DNA of 64,000 bases from Seminavis robusta (Eukaryota > Bacillariophyta > Bacillariophyceae > Naviculales > Naviculaceae), in assembly GCA_903772945.1 (NCBI GenBank), contig CAICTM010000022.1, forward strand, positions 62,001 through 126,000, read 5' to 3'. Under the pieces are notes generated by a model. That model saw nothing but the letters and a program-made list of their open reading frames with translations. It was not told the origin of the DNA and searched no databases. Both the position numbers and the translations under genes were made by a program. Below, in pieces: positions 12,108-23,662 of the stretch; position 1 is the stretch's first letter; each line of letters opens with the position of its first letter.

Positions 12108-12785
12108 TTACGCCGCAGGCGAAGCGGATAAGTGGTCAAAGGGGACGAGAAAGGTTGCAAGATAGAAAAAGAGAGCATCGTCGTCGTCCAGGATCGTTTC
12201 TTCTGCAGATGCCGGGAAGAGGTTCTGCATCATGTCCCAGCACGTTCGGGACGCAGTTCGATCAAAGAGGCTCGAATGCAAGTGACCCATGTTGTTGGCA
12301 AGGGAGAGAACCAACAGAGCGTCGTCGTCGCTGATCCCCAAGATCGCATCCGTGTCGGTCAGAAGCTGAAAGGCATGTCGATAGAAGCCCAGGGCTCTTG
12401 TCAAGTCCCGAGACAAGCCAGTTTGCATCAATTTCAAGTGGCAACAAAAACCTGCATTGTAAAGAAGGATCGCTCCTAACTTGAATTGGTCCATGGTCAC
12501 GTCACTTGTTGCGGGCATGACAATCGCTCGATTGAAGAACGAAAACGCACCAACATTCAATGACGGCGACGAATCGAACGGTATCTTGATGCTCTGGAGA
12601 ACGACGGAGGGTGGCGGCAAGAGCACTTCATCATCATCGTTGTCCTCTTCCATGGAAAAGACCAACTCTCTCAATTCGCTGAGCGTCTTATGGAGAAGTT
12701 TTACGCTCTCGTCCTCGCGCCCCTCCATCAACATGGAAACGGCGGTGCCATTGGCACGGACAATATGGGCAGGGACGTTCATCAT
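12108..12785 (-). CDS. Small helical (TPR-like) repeat protein of a diatom-type family
   Basis: This is a single frame of 225 residues plus stop when started at the first ATG (12785); the frame is open slightly further upstream only through TTG. The sequence has paired amphipathic helices with motifs such as LLYNAGFCCHLK, ALGFYRHAFQLL and LVLSLANNMGHLHSSLFD. That resembles a family I recognise in diatom genomes, with a tetratricopeptide-like pattern (AxxxYNxAL, ALxNNMGHI). An acidic stretch (EEDNDDDE) lies near residue 50. Its function is unknown. A splice-acceptor-like TTATTACCAG lies just before the ATG, and an open frame at 12918-13068 could be an upstream exon, so the N-terminus is uncertain. 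Confidence 0.6.
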   Translation of the reverse strand: MMNVPAHIVRANGTAVSMLMEGREDESVKLLHKTLSELRELVFSMEEDNDDDEVLLPPPSVVLQSIKIPFDSSPSLNVGAFSFFNRAIVMPATSDVTMDQFKLGAILLYNAGFCCHLKLMQTGLSRDLTRALGFYRHAFQLLTDTDAILGISDDDALLVLSLANNMGHLHSSLFDRTASRTCWDMMQNLFPASAEETILDDDDALFFYLATFLVPFDHLSASPAA

Positions 12786-13487
12786 GGTCAAAGTCAAAAG
12801 CTTGCTGGTAATAAGTGGTAGAATGGCGGCCCTCTACCGGTATTGTTTGATTGTTGCGCAAAAGATTTCGTTTTCGCCTTTGGATTAATGAGAAACTGTG
12901 ACCAATACATACGCACCGCATATTCGGCGGTTCAGGGGTCTTTTCGTGGCTACCCACAGAAGCCAGAGTCCCGGAACTCTCTGAACTTTCCCAGGGGCAA
13001 CAGCAGGTGTTTCGGGCTGAGGCAACGACGCAACCCGAACCCGCCGAGGCTCGAACGTTATCCATCAAATAGAATCAATTCCTCCTGTTACCGGTACCAG
13101 CAGCTACACAAAGCCACATACTATTCCGTCTAACCAAGGTAAAAACAGCTTTTAATGGTTTCCAAATACCACGTCAGATCCACGGAATTCAGCGAATAAT
13201 AAATGTTTCTTTTCTGACGTCAAGAAAAGCTTTTTGCGGTGATAAATTTCATGTTGATCCTCAGTGTTCTTCACCCCAAAATGTTCACAAATAGCGAATG
13301 GTTCAGAACTTGAAATGAAAAGCATTATTGCACCACTACGGCAGGAGGAATTTGTCAACAAGCGTCAGAGAAATACAGATGACTCAGATTCAACAAGGTC
13401 AAATCGGTGTGTGCTTATATTTTTCTCCCCGCTGTCGCCATGATACATGTGGTTGAAGCTGTGAAGAAATAAATGACTTAAACATTA
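12786..13487. other. Spacer, possible upstream exon
   Basis: The minus-strand frame 13068-12918 ends near a GTGCGTATGT donor-like site and could belong to the gene at 12108-12785. It resembles no family by itself. The palindrome-like TTACCGGTACCAG lies near 13088. Nothing else is supported. Confidence 0.35.
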
Positions 13488-14415
13488 GGCCGCTCTCTAC
13501 CGGAGGGACTAAAGTAGCGACTAAGCCATATTTCGTAGTTTAGTCCATAGTTTAGTCTCCGGGGGTGGTGTCTACCCAAGCAACTAAACGTCCCACGGAC
13601 TAAAGGGTTTAGTCACAAAGTTCGTTCACCGACTAACCGGAGGCTGGTTAGTCGGTGAGCGAGCGTAACGACTAAAGCCTCTTTAAGAACTCTTTAAGAA
13701 CAGCACTTTAAAAAAGAACAGCAGCCTCATTGCACAGCCTCACTATCAGAGCATTGCGACAGAGCTGATAGAGCAGAGGTGCGATTGAACGATCGAAGGA
13801 TCGAAGGATCGAAGAGGAGTATCGGCCGATAGTACGATAGAGGTGCAACCGATAGTAGAGGTGCAAACGACGAAGAGCACTTTATCAAGCCGACAGTCTT
13901 CGGTTGAGAATAGAAAGCCATCCCTCATTGCAGAGTATGGAGTGAGGGATGGCTTTCATTTCTCGGCCTATCCAATGATAGTAGTAGTACCGGTATAGTA
14001 GTAGTAGAGGTGCAAACGATCGAACGATCGAACAATCCAGAGGAGAGGTGCATGGCAATGGTGTGTTTTGAGTCTTGTTATCTCAGTCTTGTTATCTCAA
14101 AAAAGTAATCACTTCTGTTAAGTCTTTGTTTGAGTCCTTTAATCCCTTCTTTTAAGTCTTTGTTTGAGTCCGTTACATCTTTTTTGAGTCCTTTAAGTCC
14201 AGCACCCTGCAATGGATTTAGTCGCGGTGTTTGTTTAGTCGCCACGGTAGACACCACGTTTTGACTAAAAACTGGACTAAATTGTTTAGTCCGAGATTTA
14301 GTCATCTGCTGGTAGACACCACCATTACTAAAGGATAATGACTAAATCTTGAACTAAACAACCACCTAAAGGTTTCCTTTAGTCGCTACTTTAGTCCCTC
14401 CGGTAGAGAGCGGCC
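13488..14415. mobile_element. 928-bp non-autonomous PIF/Harbinger-like transposon
   Basis: The terminal inverted repeats are 37 bp and perfect: 13488-13524 (starting GGCCGCTCTCTACCGGAGGG) against 14379-14415. The element is flanked by the 3-bp direct repeat TTA (13485-13487 and 14416-14418). A 3-bp TWA duplication with GG-starting TIRs is the hallmark of PIF/Harbinger. Subterminal regions hold further inverted copies of a GGTGGTGTCTACC block and many GTTTAGTC/GACTAAA words. These could be transposase-binding sites. No transposase is encoded. The identical TIRs suggest fairly recent mobility. Confidence 0.85.
13913..13957. repeat. Hairpin inside the Harbinger-like element
   Basis: A 15-bp perfect stem (GAAAGCCATCCCTCA with TGAGGGATGGCTTTC) surrounds a loop of about 15 bases. 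It is centrally placed in the transposon and may fold in RNA or single-stranded DNA. Confidence 0.7.
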
Positions 14416-14799
14416 TTATGACTAGGGCCCGTGCTCCAATTTCTTTTTACTTCAACACTTCAACGAAACCAGCAGAAGAGCTTGCATTGCTCTTGGGTGG
14501 AGAAAACCAACTGCATTCTAACCGCTTTATCGCCATCATTCGTGCTATAAAAATATAACTGTTAAATTACAGTACCGGTACCGGTGACAGGCTCGCGCAA
14601 TTGACGGGTCCAGTCGTAAACTCCGCAACCTCACTTTTTACCACTGTTGAGGCCAAATCTCATAGAGCTCCTTCCCGGTACGAGTACATCGTACTTTTAC
14701 GCACTTTCTTCCAAGCAGCAGCAAGCCCCTGCTGGCTGGTGGTGGTGGTTAAATGATTCAATCAGATACCAGGTACTAGCTAGAGTACTGAGTGAGTAA
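14416..14799. other. Short spacer between two TIR elements
   Basis: No gene was seen. It contains an ACCGGTACCGGT palindrome near 14573 and a poly-GGT tract near 14738. Confidence 0.5.
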
Positions 14800-14952
14800 G
14801 AGAATGCCACCTTTGGATGATCATTCTTTGGATGACCCATTGGATACCACTTGTCAGTTAAGTCTTTAAAGGCACTACCTGTATCACCTTCAGTGGGCTG
14901 CTACAGTAGCCCAAATCACTCCATGATGCTAAGTCTTCTCCTCCCAAAGGTG

Positions 14953-15090
14953 TTTGGGCTACTCGAGTAGCCTAAATTCGCCCCTTTGTGTTTGGGCTAC
15001 TCGAGTAGCCTAAATTCGCCCCTTTGCGTTTGGGCTACTCGAGTAGCCTAAATTCGCTCCTTTGTGTTTGGGCTACTCGAGTAGCCCAAA
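14953..15090. repeat. 38-bp tandem repeat with CTCGAG palindromes
   Basis: Units start at 14953, 14991, 15029 and 15067, an exact 38-bp period, each carrying GGCTACTCGAGTAGCC. Decayed copies of the same palindrome (CTACTTGAGTAGCCC and similar) continue to about 15385 and reappear near 15590. Confidence 0.9.
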
Positions 15091-15388
15091 TTGGCCGTGT
15101 CCATTGGAAGTGTACTTAGACTGTTTTGGCTTGTGACTTGTGGCTTATAGCTGTATGCCACCATTCAAAAAACGTCACCTATTTGGGCTACTTGTGTAGC
15201 CTAACCTCCAAAAATCAGTTTGGGCTGCTTAGCCCATATGTTTGGGCTGCTCAAGTAGCTCAAACTTTGAGATACTCAAGTAGCCCAAACAATCAGATGT
15301 TGAGCTACTTGAGTAGCCCAGTGCACTAGCTACACATTGGGCTACTTGAGTAGTCTAGATTTTCGGCTACTTGAGTAGTCCAGTTCTT

Positions 15389-15548
15389 CATACGATTTTA
15401 GCAAAGAGTGACTGGATTAAGTAAATTTTACTGAAACAGGTCACCAACTGCCAAATCGCTAAAACACAGGCTTTCAGCCTCTGTGGTAACTTTTCGGTTT
15501 TGGCGTGACTCTTTCATCTCCTCTGCGAGACTCATCAGTGCTGGGCTA
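15389..15548 (+). repeat. Dispersed repeat, copy 1
   Basis: This 160-bp segment inside the long-TIR element is similar, in the opposite orientation, to 59323-59470. Shared words include CATACGATTTTAGCAAA, AATCGCTAAAACAC, CTGTGGTAACTTTTCGGTT and CATCAGTGC. The comparison was made by eye and suggests roughly 75-80% identity with small indels. Confidence 0.75.
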
Positions 15549-15866
15549 AATTATATGTAAGTCCAGTTCTTCTCTGCAACTTTAGGCTACTCCAGTAGCC
15601 CAATGCCATGGCCTTTTTAAAAGTAAGAAATTGATGTCCTCTATGGTATGTAATGCAGGGCGTGTACTTAACTGACAAGTGGTACGACCCAATGGGTCAT
15701 CCAAAGAATGATCATCCAAAGGTGGTGTTCTCATGAGTAAAGAAATAGCAAGAACCTTTTGGAAGATTCGATTCGATTCTAAGAATGGCCGCCTCAATAG
15801 CATTGTTTGCTTCTTGCTGAGAGTCAGACCCGATGTACTAGACTACTGTATGAACAACTATCAAGT

Positions 15867-17448
<1,582 letters not shown>

Positions 17449-18250
17449 GGTTGCCTTTGAAGTGATGTTTTCTTTGGAATGGTCCTGGATTGTGAGATCC
17501 TGGGGTTTGGCGGCCAAGGCCAACAACAGGTTTTGGATGGGTCTTGGTTCCGAATTCAAGGCACCTAATGCCACCCCGCGAACTGGCGTAAGATCTGGTC
17601 ACGTTCGATGACCGATGACTCTCCTCTCTATTCACATACATGTGCCTGTACTGGTTAGGACTTATTAGCACAACCAGCGGCAAATCGAGCTGAGATCCAC
17701 TATCGAATCAAGACTTGCCAGCGGAGACGAACTTCCGAACCCTGAGAATCGTGCCAAAATAGTCCCGCATGAGAAATAAATGAGAAGGAGCTACGTACCG
17801 TACTAGTACTAGTACTGTACCGGTACTAGCTAGTACCGTCGATAGTTGGGGAAGCCAGTGGCTCCCACCAACGAAAGAGTGAACTGGCTACAGCTATAGT
17901 ATGCTACTGCATGTAGTCTAGGTAGCACTTGCTATATAGCTGGCTGGTTGCAAAGTTCCGCAGATCTATTAGCTGGGGTAGACGATTATCCTATAGTAGC
18001 TAGCTAGCAAACCTTGTCCGAGAATTCACGGGCTGAATGATTCATCAACCCATCAGCGAATTCGCCTACTAGCCAGAGAAGAAGCTAGTAGCCATTGAAA
18101 AAGTAAGCCAGGTGATGACTGGCTGGGTGCTGGGTGGCGGGTGGCGGGTGGCTGGCTGTAAACCCACCCTGTGCAGCTGATGAATTCCCTGCCAAGCCAG
18201 GAAGGGAACTGAAGCAAAACTTGCATGGCCACAGCTAACTGCTGACCCAC
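17449..18250. other. Spacer with a palindrome-rich block
   Basis: This is the promoter side of the protease gene and the 3' side of the next minus-strand gene. A 47-bp block at 17797-17843 is made of overlapping GTACTAGTAC, ACCGGTAC and CTAGCTAG palindromes. Near 18120-18150 there is a short GGGTGGC repeat. No gene is supported. Confidence 0.5.
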
Positions 18251-21200
18251 TCACACATTCCGCAGCTTTTGCGACGACCTAGTTCGCTCTCTATTGCTGC
18301 TGTGTGCGATGCTTGGAGGACTAATGTAAGAAGCCTGATCTTCGCACTCCTCTTCTTCTAGCAAAATCAGCCGCAAATGCTGTGCTCGGTTCTCTCGGAT
18401 GTACCAGATAAACCCGATCAGTGTCACCATGCAGATGCTGCACCAGGCAGCGAAGTTCACTGTTGTCGGGTTGTAGGGCTCGCCTTCTCCAACTCTTCCC
18501 TCGTTCTCTTCCAGGTAAGCGTCCCATGCAGATTCAACGTACACGTTGATTCCCATGAGGATAGCGTCAAAGGTACCGTGCAAAATGACGGCCGGGAGAA
18601 CGATTCGGCCAACTCCTATCCTATGATTGTTGTGATTTGAGCCCTCAACAAACTTTCGTACCATATTGACGCTCTGCAGAGCCGCGGCCAGCGCGTGAAT
18701 GGGGAAGACTGAACGGAAGAGGAGGACAATCCATTCTTCGTAAACGTCTCCGCGATGCTCAGCATTGGCGCTACCTCTGGCCCCACCAAGGAGAAAGACA
18801 TACATCATGTTTTCGGCGCAAGCGAGACCTACAGCAACACTGATCATTCCGGTTGTCACAGCTGCTGCTTTCTGCCTGTACGTGCGGACATCGTTTTCGT
18901 CCTCGTAGAATTCTTCGGCAGTGTTGTTGGACGGAAGCATCCTCTTGAGCTTCTCTTCCTCCGACCTTTGCGTGTCAAATGACTTGCTCCGTGCAAGGTT
19001 ACTGACTTTGTGAGATGCAAACGGATATGCAATGAGACCTCCATCCGCGGCATGCTCGTCGTGGGATTTTCGGTCAAGCCCGGTCAGGAATATGAGATCA
19101 GGGTGCTCGACTGATCGGAAGGTGTAGTATTTGCAAAGCTCTTCGGTCACGGCTGCCACGATGTATGCATTGAAGAGTTCGCCAAGCACCCAAATGACCC
19201 TATAATTCGATGCCATGAAGGAGGCAAATGTTTCTCCAATGAGTGAATGGAACAATTCGTAGACAGCCCAGGCAGACATCAAGATGATGTTCACAAGAAG
19301 CCCTTCAAAGAACACGGCCGACGGTACTGCAATGACGAATCCCGCTGCAAAGAACTTGATAACGGCATCCAAGCTCAAATCGCTCTTGTGAAAGATCCAA
19401 TGGACAATATACAGGACGAGAAAGCTCTGCAAAAACGTTGCCAAAAGCAATACCGCATCGGGCCATGAAAATGCAGCTCTTGGATTGAAAAGTAAAGTGG
19501 CCACGATCACGAGCAGAGCGCTTGCTGCCGTGAACAATATGTAGCGACTAAGTCGACTGAGAGCATTGTAATGAGGAATGAAACCAGATTTCTTGCGCTT
19601 CTTGCCCATCCAACCACGCCTCAGCTCATTCACGTCTTTTTGGTACTCAGAGAATGGTTGATGCGTGATGAAATCAATACGCTGGTACCTTGGCGGCAGT
19701 AGCAACCTCATCTCACGTGCTTCTTGAGCCAACGCGCAAACCGAAAGACACTGGAACCAGCATTTGCAACAGTAGCCACAACAAGCAGACATCAAATACG
19801 CGAATCCTCGTGAAACAAAGTCTTCGTGTTTGGGTGCTTTCTTGCGGGTCGTTGTTATGCCCTGATCATTCACACCGAGCTCCTCTTCACCGGGATCACC
19901 GTCATCGGGCGGATCGGTCGGGTAGCAACCGAGAATAGTGTGACTACAGGCTACCTCATAGGCCTTATCTTCGAGTTCATCTTTCATGGACATGTGCCGA
20001 CTCCTTCCTGAGTGAGCGACTTGATAAAGACGGTCGTCTTGAGTCCTTGCGCGGACAAGTTGGAATCGTGTTCTCATCCTCCTGCGCCTTCCGAGCACGC
20101 CGAGGAACAGCAAGAAGGTCAAGAACAGAGCAGTACGAATGTCGGTGGCTAAATCTCGTTCTGCCTCGTCGTAGTCAAAAGAATCAAAGTCATCGGTGTA
20201 AGCATCCGCCAAAGTTCTAGTCGAATGAGCCTCTCGTTCCCATTGGTCGTTGGCAAACTGTGAAATTGGATCCCACATGTGTTCCTGACAGTCTCGCAGC
20301 TTGAAGACTCCGGTGGCTCGGTGTCGATGGTAGTTTCGGTCGACCCCATGAACGAAAGGAATCATCTCTGTAGTTCTTTTCAGTTCGCGCCTGTTGCCAT
20401 CGTCGTCTGCAGCATAGTAGTCATCCCCGCCATCATCGTTTGCCGCCGCGTCATCGTTTGCCGCTCCGTCATCATTGGCGGCATATCCATCGTCAACGTT
20501 ACCACCATTAGCATCGTCTCCGTTGGCTTGGTCGTCTCCATTGGCTTGGTCGTCTACTTGACCATTGTACTGGTCATCATTATTATCGTTGCCGTCGTCG
20601 TTGGCAGCCGCATTGTTGTTACCATCGTCGTTGTCGTTTGCATTTGCTGCATCGTCGTTTCCTTCGGCGTCATCATCATTGACATTGTCGTCGCCATTCT
20701 GCTGTCTATCCTGATTCTGATTATCATCATTGTATTCCACCTGGTCTTGATAGTTTCGCCAATAGTCATCTTGTTGCTGCTCTGCATCGTTTTGGTCTCG
20801 AGAATCATAATAATAATAGCCGTCATCATTTTCATTTCCCACCTCTCCATCATCCGAACCTCCACTGCTGCTGAGGTCTGCTGCCAGAGCATTTCCATTG
20901 CCGAATCCCCAAATTACAAATGTGAGGAAGATCAGAACAATAGTCGCCAAAAGGAGGTAGGAAAAAACTTTGCTTGGCGAACGCTTGTCGACGGACTGAT
21001 TCTTTTTGGAAGGTTTCACTCCACGGATATGATCCCTCACTTGAAGTAGATACTCGGTTCGATTCGAGAGAATCAATCCAAAGCATCCAATGCTGGTACA
21101 CACCAACGACTCATCTAGGAAGAGGGATGCAATAGAGGTGGAGAATCCTCTATATCGCTTCATTCTTCTTCGAGGATCGTTTTCGTCCATGGACTCGGAC

Positions 21201-22027
21201 TCGAGAAACTCACTGTTGCTAGTCGTCGTGACCGGGCTGGCAAGTCCACTCCTGGCGGATCGACGATCTGTGTCCAAGGATTGACCCTCTTCTTCGTCGG
21301 ATTCGTCGTCAGTATACGACGAATAGATTCTTGGTTTGCGGTTTGACCTGCCTCGATCGGGTCGTGAGCGAGTCCTGCTTCGTCTACCGCTGTCTCTCTT
21401 TGATGAGTCCCTGGCCTTGTTATTTGCCGAACCGGTACTATGTTCCAAACTCGCACCGTCTTCATCTTCTTGTGACGAGGAACTGGAGGAAATGAGATCG
21501 CTGGCCGTTTGCTTGGAAGAAGTTCGTCGTTTTCCTCCTCGACTGCTCTTTTTCGTGTCAGAACCGCTTTTGCGATTGGCCACTTCTGTTTCAGTCGAAT
21601 TGCCATCGTCATCCTTGTGGTTGTCATCGGAGTCGTTATCCGAGATATCAGATTCGGCCTTGTTCACCTTGTTGTTTCGACCGCTGCGGCTGCTGCGAGT
21701 ACGTTCGCGGGATGCTACACGTCGAAACAGAGTCGAGATGCTTCCTGTCAAGCCTGATCGTTTCGGTGGCGAAGTCACAAAGTAGTTGTCATCTCCGCAT
21801 CCACCTTCCGAGCTCACGGGAGAAATGATGGAATCCACGGGGATATCAATGCTGCTTGCTCCCAAGATGATGTCATCTTCTTCGTCCACCGATCGTTCAG
21901 GTGAGAATTCTTTCTCTTCCTCTTCCAACTCTCGCCGTCTGCTACGGCTCGATCTATTGGATCTATTGGATCTAGCCGATCGATTCGACCGCCCCCGACC
22001 CCATCGACGAATGCTGTGTTCCGCCAT
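18251..22027 (-). CDS. PrsW-type intramembrane protease with long RS-rich and acidic N-terminal region
   Basis: A single frame of 1,258 residues starts at a true ATG. Residues 1-300 are Arg/Ser-rich. A membrane segment lies near 350 (YLLLATIVLIFLTFVIWGF). Residues about 385-560 are a low-complexity Asp/Asn/Ala tract, followed by a second membrane segment near 630 and a Cys-rich patch near 745. From about 815 there are six or more hydrophobic helices. The PrsW/CPBP-clan signature is visible: E962-E963 (VTEELCKY), E1072-N (ACAENMMY), an R..FP.HAL block, and H1150 with D1154 (HGTFD). In bacteria PrsW cleaves anti-sigma factors in the membrane; the substrate here is unknown. The acidic tract between two membrane segments would face a lumen or the outside. 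Family assignment rests on the motifs; the N-terminal half matches nothing I can name. Confidence 0.8.
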   Translation of the reverse strand: MAEHSIRRWGRGRSNRSARSNRSNRSSRSRRRELEEEEKEFSPERSVDEEDDIILGASSIDIPVDSIISPVSSEGGCGDDNYFVTSPPKRSGLTGSISTLFRRVASRERTRSSRSGRNNKVNKAESDISDNDSDDNHKDDDGNSTETEVANRKSGSDTKKSSRGGKRRTSSKQTASDLISSSSSSQEDEDGASLEHSTGSANNKARDSSKRDSGRRSRTRSRPDRGRSNRKPRIYSSYTDDESDEEEGQSLDTDRRSARSGLASPVTTTSNSEFLESESMDENDPRRRMKRYRGFSTSIASLFLDESLVCTSIGCFGLILSNRTEYLLQVRDHIRGVKPSKKNQSVDKRSPSKVFSYLLLATIVLIFLTFVIWGFGNGNALAADLSSSGGSDDGEVGNENDDGYYYYDSRDQNDAEQQQDDYWRNYQDQVEYNDDNQNQDRQQNGDDNVNDDDAEGNDDAANANDNDDGNNNAAANDDGNDNNDDQYNGQVDDQANGDDQANGDDANGGNVDDGYAANDDGAANDDAAANDDGGDDYYAADDDGNRRELKRTTEMIPFVHGVDRNYHRHRATGVFKLRDCQEHMWDPISQFANDQWEREAHSTRTLADAYTDDFDSFDYDEAERDLATDIRTALFLTFLLFLGVLGRRRRMRTRFQLVRARTQDDRLYQVAHSGRSRHMSMKDELEDKAYEVACSHTILGCYPTDPPDDGDPGEEELGVNDQGITTTRKKAPKHEDFVSRGFAYLMSACCGYCCKCWFQCLSVCALAQEAREMRLLLPPRYQRIDFITHQPFSEYQKDVNELRRGWMGKKRKKSGFIPHYNALSRLSRYILFTAASALLVIVATLLFNPRAAFSWPDAVLLLATFLQSFLVLYIVHWIFHKSDLSLDAVIKFFAAGFVIAVPSAVFFEGLLVNIILMSAWAVYELFHSLIGETFASFMASNYRVIWVLGELFNAYIVAAVTEELCKYYTFRSVEHPDLIFLTGLDRKSHDEHAADGGLIAYPFASHKVSNLARSKSFDTQRSEEEKLKRMLPSNNTAEEFYEDENDVRTYRQKAAAVTTGMISVAVGLACAENMMYVFLLGGARGSANAEHRGDVYEEWIVLLFRSVFPIHALAAALQSVNMVRKFVEGSNHNNHRIGVGRIVLPAVILHGTFDAILMGINVYVESAWDAYLEENEGRVGEGEPYNPTTVNFAAWCSICMVTLIGFIWYIRENRAQHLRLILLEEEECEDQASYISPPSIAHSSNRERTRSSQKLRNV

Positions 22028-22716
22028 TTTACCGATCGCAGTCTGATCAGCCGCGGTTTTCTATGAATTACTGAACGGGCCCCTCGGCCACAGCGTGTTG
22101 TTGCTGTCGTCCTCGTCGATCTCGATGGCGACGATGATACTACTCGTACCTTATTGTTGCCGGGAAGCTGTCGGGCGGAGTGGAGGACGATGACGAATTG
22201 TCGGCAGCAGTATGGCGAGTGTACCGTAGTATGCGGCAAATGAAGGTGCTTCCACTTGCACGGATGCTTGAACTCGTCGCTGGGATCTCGACGAATTGTA
22301 AGGCTGAAACTAAAAAGTGAGAGCGGTCGAGTTCTGGAGCACTGTACTTAGCTCGTCATCGAGGATTGCGTGCTCATGGCGAATGCAACAATCGTGGCAT
22401 GAAACTTTGGGTGCTCGCCAACAAGATGGCATTGTCTTGCAGGCTCCCAGATCTTTTTGTGCTTGGGACGAGGTAATTATTTACCCCCAACTCCCATAAA
22501 TGAATGAATGACGTTGCCGAGGTCAAGAAAAACAACCCACACCTCACGTTTTCGTGTTGCTGCCGACAGCTGCGATGGCAATTCTTCTTCTCTGTTGACG
22601 CTTCATATGAGGATTCGTATTAGTAGTTCCACCTGTCCCTTTGGTTTCGATCTCCCTTCGGCGCTTCTTCGACAGCAACCCAACAAGTCAGCTCCAACAT
22701 CAAAATTTTGAAAACT
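22028..22716. promoter_or_regulatory. Divergent promoter region (PrsW-like / ClpP)
   Basis: This 689-bp spacer separates two outward-reading genes and must hold both promoters. No TATA box was recognised. A short GAATGAATGAATGA run lies near 22497. No coding frame is supported. Confidence 0.5.
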
Positions 22717-23662
22717 ATGGTTTCTTCTGGATCAGCTGCTGCGTGGGGTCTGCTTTTGGCTTTCGCCTTGAGCAGTGTCTCTGGTTATGGTAAGGCTGCT
22801 GGTTGGGTATTTTAGTTGAGATGTCGCTTTCTATCATCTGGTGTCGGGACTACGAACCACTAGTCTCACATTAGCTCATCTTAATACCTTTTCTGTTTTT
22901 GCCTCGTTGTTTCATTTTTCTTTCGCAGCTCCCTCGTTTGTCCCCCGTGACCATGGAGTAATTTCTCCCATGCCCAAACATGTGGTTGCTTCTCAAGTGT
23001 ACGGAAACAGGAGAGCATCTACAGCTACCAAGTCCAACACTATCAAGATGATGCCCATTGGTGTACCAAAAGTAGCCTACCGTGTTCCAGGATCCCAACA
23101 GGCCGACTGGGTGGACATCTACAACAGACTCTACAGAGAACGCATCATTTTCTTGGGTGCTGAAATTGACGATGAATTGGCCAACCAGGTGATTGGAGTC
23201 ATGTTGTATCTGGATTCCGAAGACAGCACCAAACCCATTTATTTGTACATCAATTCGCCTGGAGGATCCGTTATTTCAGGATTGGCAATCTACGACTGCA
23301 TGCAGCACATTCAATCGGAGGTCATCACTATCAATCTGGGATTGGCCGCCAGTATGGGCAGTTTCATCTTGGCAGCCGGAAGCAAAGGCAAACGTCTGGC
23401 TCTGCCCTCGTCAAGAGTTATGATCCATCAACCCATGGGTGGAGCCCAAGGTCAAGCCGAAGATATCAAAGTGGAAGCTGCCCAAGTCATGCGTATTCGG
23501 GATAACTTGGTCAAGATGTACTCTATGATGACGGGACAAACACAGGATCAAATTGTCAAAGACTTGGACCGCGACAACTTTATGAGTGCACAGGAAGCCA
23601 TGGACTATGGATTGGTGGACCGAGTCTTGGAGTACAACAAAGATTCTGATACACAATTGTAA
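22717..23662 (+). CDS. CLPP: Plastid-targeted ClpP protease subunit
   Basis: Exons 22717-22789 and 22929-23662 (139-bp phase-1 intron) give 268 residues. Exon 1 encodes a hydrophobic signal peptide. The junction reads SGY-APSFVP, close to the ASAFAP motif that directs proteins across the secondary plastid membranes of diatoms, so the product probably acts in the stroma. The catalytic triad is S166 (AASMG), H191 (IHQPMGG) and D240 (DRDNF). The spacings of 25 and 49 residues equal those of E. coli ClpP (S97, H122, D171). With a Clp ATPase the 14-mer degrades unfolded proteins. All catalytic residues are present, so this is an active P subunit rather than an inactive ClpR. Confidence 0.95.

Larger units (their letters stand above)
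14800..15733. mobile_element. 934-bp long-TIR element with palindromic repeat core
   Basis: The TIRs of about 64-68 bp (14800-14863 and 15666-15733) match with few differences and include the words CCACCTTTGGATGATCATTC and GACCCATTGG. The 7-bp direct repeat TGAGTAA flanks the element at 14793-14799 and 15734-15740. Long TIRs suggest a Mutator-like or foldback element, although a 7-bp duplication is atypical for Mutator (9 bp). There is no transposase. The interior is dominated by GGGCTACTCGAGTAGCCC-type palindromes. Confidence 0.75.

Noticed and set aside
13727-13928. Minus-strand frames inside the Harbinger-like element
   Set aside because: Too short, no transposase motifs, and they overlap the hairpin and repeats.
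15126-15329. 67-residue frame inside the long-TIR element
   Set aside because: It runs through palindromic repeats and has no family likeness.
20279-21049. 256-residue hydrophobic plus-strand frame (Ile/Val-rich)
   Set aside because: It is the antisense shadow of the Asp/Asn-rich tract of the PrsW-like gene.
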